From Thermaceae bacterium (GTDB lineage: Bacteria; Deinococcota; Deinococci; Deinococcales; Marinithermaceae): DNA of 7,159 bases. Shown here one piece after another: positions 5,490 to 7,159 of the stretch (positions are counted from its first letter, which is position 1; each line of letters opens with the position of its first letter). Below the pieces are notes generated by a model that made no database searches, was not told where the DNA came from, and worked only from the letters and a program-made list of their open reading frames with translations. The DNA is taken from positions 1 to 7,159 of the forward strand of contig JALUED010000158.1 of the NCBI GenBank assembly GCA_027053145.1. Reading direction: 5' to 3'. Both the position numbers and the translations under genes were made by a program.

Positions 5490-6884
5490 ATGAAGTACCG
5501 CATCGAGCGGGACTCGCTGGGCGAGCTCAAAGTGCCCGCCGACGCCTACTACGGCGCCCAGACCCAGCGGGCGGTGGAGAACTTCCCCATCAGCGGGCTC
5601 CGCTTCCCCCGCACCTTTATCAAGGCGCTCGGAGCGATCAAGCACGCCGCCGCCGAGACCAACCTCGAACTCGGCCTCCTTGATGAGGAACGGGCCCGCG
5701 CCATCCTTCAGGCCGCCGAGGAGGTCATCGAGGGCAAACTCGACGACCAATTCGTGGTCGACATCTTCCAAACCGGCTCCGGCACCTCCACCAACATGAA
5801 CGCCAACGAAGTGATCGCCGGCCGGGCGAACGAGATCCTGACCGGGCGCCGGGGCGGCAAGGAACCGGTCCACCCCAACGACCACGTCAACAAGGGCCAG
5901 TCCTCAAACGACACCATCCCCACCGCGATCCACGTTTCGGCGGCGCTTGAGCTTCACGAGGTGCTCCTTCCCGCCCTCCGCGAGCTCAGGGATGCCCTCG
6001 CCGAAAAGGCCGAAGAGTGGGACGGCATCGTCAAGATCGGCCGCACCCACCTGATGGACGCGACCCCGATCCGGCTTGGGCAGGAGGCAAGCGGCTGGGC
6101 CCGGCAGGTGGAGCTTTCCATCGAGCGGCTGGAGTCGGTGCTCCCAAGGCTCTATGAGCTCGCCCAGGGCGGCACCGCGGTGGGCACCGGCCTCAACACC
6201 CACCCCGACTTCGGCAAGCTCGTGGCGGAAAAGCTCTCTAAGCGCTTTGGGCTCCCCTTCCGCGAGGCCGCGAACCACTTCGAGGCCCAGCACTCGAAAG
6301 ACGCCGCCACCGAGCTTGCCGGCCAGCTTGCCACCGTGGCCACAAGCCTCATGAAGATCGCCAACGACATCCGCTGGTTGAACTCGGGGCCCCGGGCAGG
6401 CCTTGCCGAGATCCAGCTCCCCGCGGTTCAGCCCGGCTCCTCGATCATGCCGGGTAAGGTCAACCCGGTGATGAACGAGGCGCTGATGATGGTCTGTGCC
6501 CAGGTGATCGGGAACGCCACCGCGGTGCAGGTCGCGAACACCCACGGCAACCTCGACCTGAACGTGATGATGCCGGTGATCGCGAAGAACCTGCTGGAGT
6601 CGATCCGCTGGCTCGGCAACGCCACCCGGGTCTTCACCGAAAAGGCCGTCCGCGGCATGAAGGCCAACAAGGAAAAGGCCGAGGGCTACGTCGAGTGGTC
6701 GCTTGCGATGGTGACGAGCCTGGTGCCGGTGATCGGCTACGACAAGGCCGCCGAACTCGCGAAACGCGCGATGAAGGAGAATAAGACCATCCGCCAGCTC
6801 CTCCTTGAGGAAAAGATCCTCCCGGAGGAGGAGATCAACAAGCTCCTCGATCCCTGGCGGATGACTGAACCCGGTATTCCCTAG
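5490..6884 (+). CDS. fumC: Fumarate hydratase class II (fumarase C)
   Basis: A 464-residue iron-independent fumarase, the usual length, catalysing reversible hydration of fumarate to L-malate in the TCA cycle as a cytoplasmic homotetramer. Motifs: FQTGSGTSTNMNANEVIA at 93-110, HPNDHVNKGQSSND at 128-141, GRTHLMDATPIRLGQEASGW at 184-203 (H187 matches the E. coli His188 position), and the fumarase/aspartase signature GSSIMPGKVN at 316-325. In that signature S317 is the catalytic-loop serine, with K323 and N325. Aspartate ammonia-lyase is the nearest alternative, but SGW after LGQE and GKVN rather than AKVN in the signature favour fumarase. The ATG is fixed by the strong Shine-Dalgarno sequence at 5478-5485. 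A 10-bp hairpin terminator follows the stop by 18 bases, so fumC ends its transcription unit here. Confidence 0.95.
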   Translation: MKYRIERDSLGELKVPADAYYGAQTQRAVENFPISGLRFPRTFIKALGAIKHAAAETNLELGLLDEERARAILQAAEEVIEGKLDDQFVVDIFQTGSGTSTNMNANEVIAGRANEILTGRRGGKEPVHPNDHVNKGQSSNDTIPTAIHVSAALELHEVLLPALRELRDALAEKAEEWDGIVKIGRTHLMDATPIRLGQEASGWARQVELSIERLESVLPRLYELAQGGTAVGTGLNTHPDFGKLVAEKLSKRFGLPFREAANHFEAQHSKDAATELAGQLATVATSLMKIANDIRWLNSGPRAGLAEIQLPAVQPGSSIMPGKVNPVMNEALMMVCAQVIGNATAVQVANTHGNLDLNVMMPVIAKNLLESIRWLGNATRVFTEKAVRGMKANKEKAEGYVEWSLAMVTSLVPVIGYDKAAELAKRAMKENKTIRQLLLEEKILPEEEINKLLDPWRMTEPGIP

Positions 6885-6902
6885 CGGCTTTCATGGATTT
6901 AT

Positions 6903-6936
6903 GGGCCGGGGCACATTCGGGAGCGCGCCCCGGCCC
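6903..6936 (+). terminator. Hairpin terminator after fumC
   Basis: A perfect 10-bp GC stem (GGGCCGGGGC at 6903-6912 with GCCCCGGCCC at 6927-6936) around a 14-base loop, followed by TTATATTG. The U-tract is poor, but the very stable stem 18 bases after the fumC stop makes it a convincing terminator. Confidence 0.75.
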
Positions 6937-6937
6937 T

Positions 6938-6943
6938 TATATT
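6938..6943 (+). promoter_or_regulatory. Possible -10 box (TATATT) of the superoxide dismutase gene
   Basis: TATATT fits TANNNT and abuts the 3' side of the fumC terminator. TTCGGG at 6916-6921, in the terminator loop, is a poor -35 at a 16-base spacing. The leader to the ATG is 23 bases and contains the strong Shine-Dalgarno sequence GGAGGTG at 6951-6957. Confidence 0.45.
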
Positions 6944-6966
6944 GAGTGCGGGAGGTGAAGGAAGTT

Positions 6967-7159
6967 ATGCCGTATCCGTTCAAACTACCCGAACTGCCCT
7001 ACGCCTACGACGCCCTCGAGCCCTACATCGATGCCCGCACCATGGAGATCCACCACACCAAGCACCACGGGGGCTACGTCAACAACCTGAACGCCGCGCT
7101 CGAAAAGTACGATTACCTTTTCGAGCGCGGCGTTCAGGTTGTTGACGTAGCCCCCGTGG
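6967..7159 (+). CDS. sodA: Superoxide dismutase (Mn/Fe type), N-terminal fragment with a corrupted end
   Basis: Cytoplasmic enzyme that dismutates superoxide to oxygen and hydrogen peroxide. The visible start [20 protein letters not shown] is nearly that of the Thermus thermophilus Mn-SOD. It continues through [28 protein letters not shown]29 is the first metal ligand (His26 in E. coli numbering), and H33 and Y37 are the conserved gateway residues. The start is the ATG at 6967 with GGAGGTG upstream. From about codon 50 the bases are the exact reverse complement of codons 33-47, giving a non-homologous tail ([13 protein letters not shown]). The frame stays open to the edge by chance. Only residues 1 to about 50 should be taken as real. 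The other three metal ligands lie outside the window, so Mn cannot be told from Fe directly; Mn is inferred from the Thermus resemblance. Confidence 0.88.
   Translation, partial: MPYPFKLPELPYAYDALEPYIDARTMEIHHTKHHGGYVNNLNAALEKYDYLFERGVQVVDVAPV
7065..7159. repeat. Perfect 43-bp inverted repeat with 9-base loop at the right edge
   Basis: Bases 7117-7159 are the exact reverse complement of 7065-7107, separated by TACGATTAC (7108-7116). There is no mismatch in 43 bp, and the second arm runs to the last base given. The left arm is ordinary, conserved sod coding sequence, so the right arm is most probably a fold-back chimera from library preparation or assembly rather than a genomic palindrome. 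Confidence 0.95.

Noticed and set aside
5490..6884. Calling this gene aspartate ammonia-lyase or argininosuccinate lyase
   Set aside because: GSSIMPGKVN together with THLMDATP...LGQEASGW follows the fumarase class II pattern, while aspartases typically read AKVN and RAF at these places.
6942..7145. A plus-strand 67-residue frame over the start of sod
   Set aside because: It runs in another frame over clear SOD coding sequence and passes through the fold-back, so it is not a gene.
7065..7159. The terminal inverted repeat as a natural terminator, riboregulator or transposon end
   Set aside because: It is embedded in conserved sod codons, has no T-run or element genes, matches perfectly over 43 bp and stops at the sequence edge. 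A fold-back artefact explains all of this better.

Overview
The window is a gene-dense, GC-rich bacterial segment of about 7.2 kb. The superoxide dismutase N-terminus closely resembles the Thermus thermophilus enzyme. A polyamine operon, a split methylmalonyl-CoA mutase and TANNNT boxes a few bases before start codons all point to the Deinococcus-Thermus phylum, probably Thermaceae. The genus cannot be fixed from the sequence alone. Every gene recognised is chromosomal housekeeping or accessory metabolism. I see no tRNA, rRNA, CRISPR array, insertion sequence or phage gene, and no gene-free stretch longer than about 90 bases.

Layout. Left edge, minus strand: the N-terminal part of a spermidine synthase-type aminopropyltransferase (speE) preceded by a small SAM decarboxylase-like gene. 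The latter has lost the serine that normally becomes the pyruvoyl cofactor. Diverging from it is acetate kinase (ackA, 625-1758). Next is a minus-strand two-gene unit, an HxlR-type regulator followed by a ZIP-family metal transporter. The transporter's 3' end overlaps ackA. Diverging from the regulator is a two-gene unit of a previously uncalled 46-residue membrane protein (2861-3001) and the catalytic large subunit of methylmalonyl-CoA mutase (3011-4546). The mutase overlaps the end of a minus-strand membrane protein of unknown function through a shared CTAG. Then come, on the plus strand, an NTF2/SnoaL-fold protein, fumarase class II (fumC, 5490-6884) with a strong hairpin terminator, and the start of a Mn/Fe superoxide dismutase.

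Functional picture. Acetate kinase, methylmalonyl-CoA mutase and fumarase all touch acetate/propionate and TCA-cycle carbon flow (methylmalonyl-CoA to succinyl-CoA, fumarate to malate). They lie in separate transcription units, so their proximity is only a loose theme. The polyamine genes fit a thermophile that uses long or branched polyamines. Six transcription-unit-leading genes have a TANNNT box only 6-9 bases before the start codon, suggesting leaderless or nearly leaderless mRNAs. fumC and sod instead have real 5' leaders with strong Shine-Dalgarno sequences.

Caution about the right edge: the last 95 bases are a perfect 43-bp inverted repeat around a 9-base loop, inside the sod coding region. 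This is most likely a fold-back chimera at a contig end, so sod should be trusted only to about codon 50.
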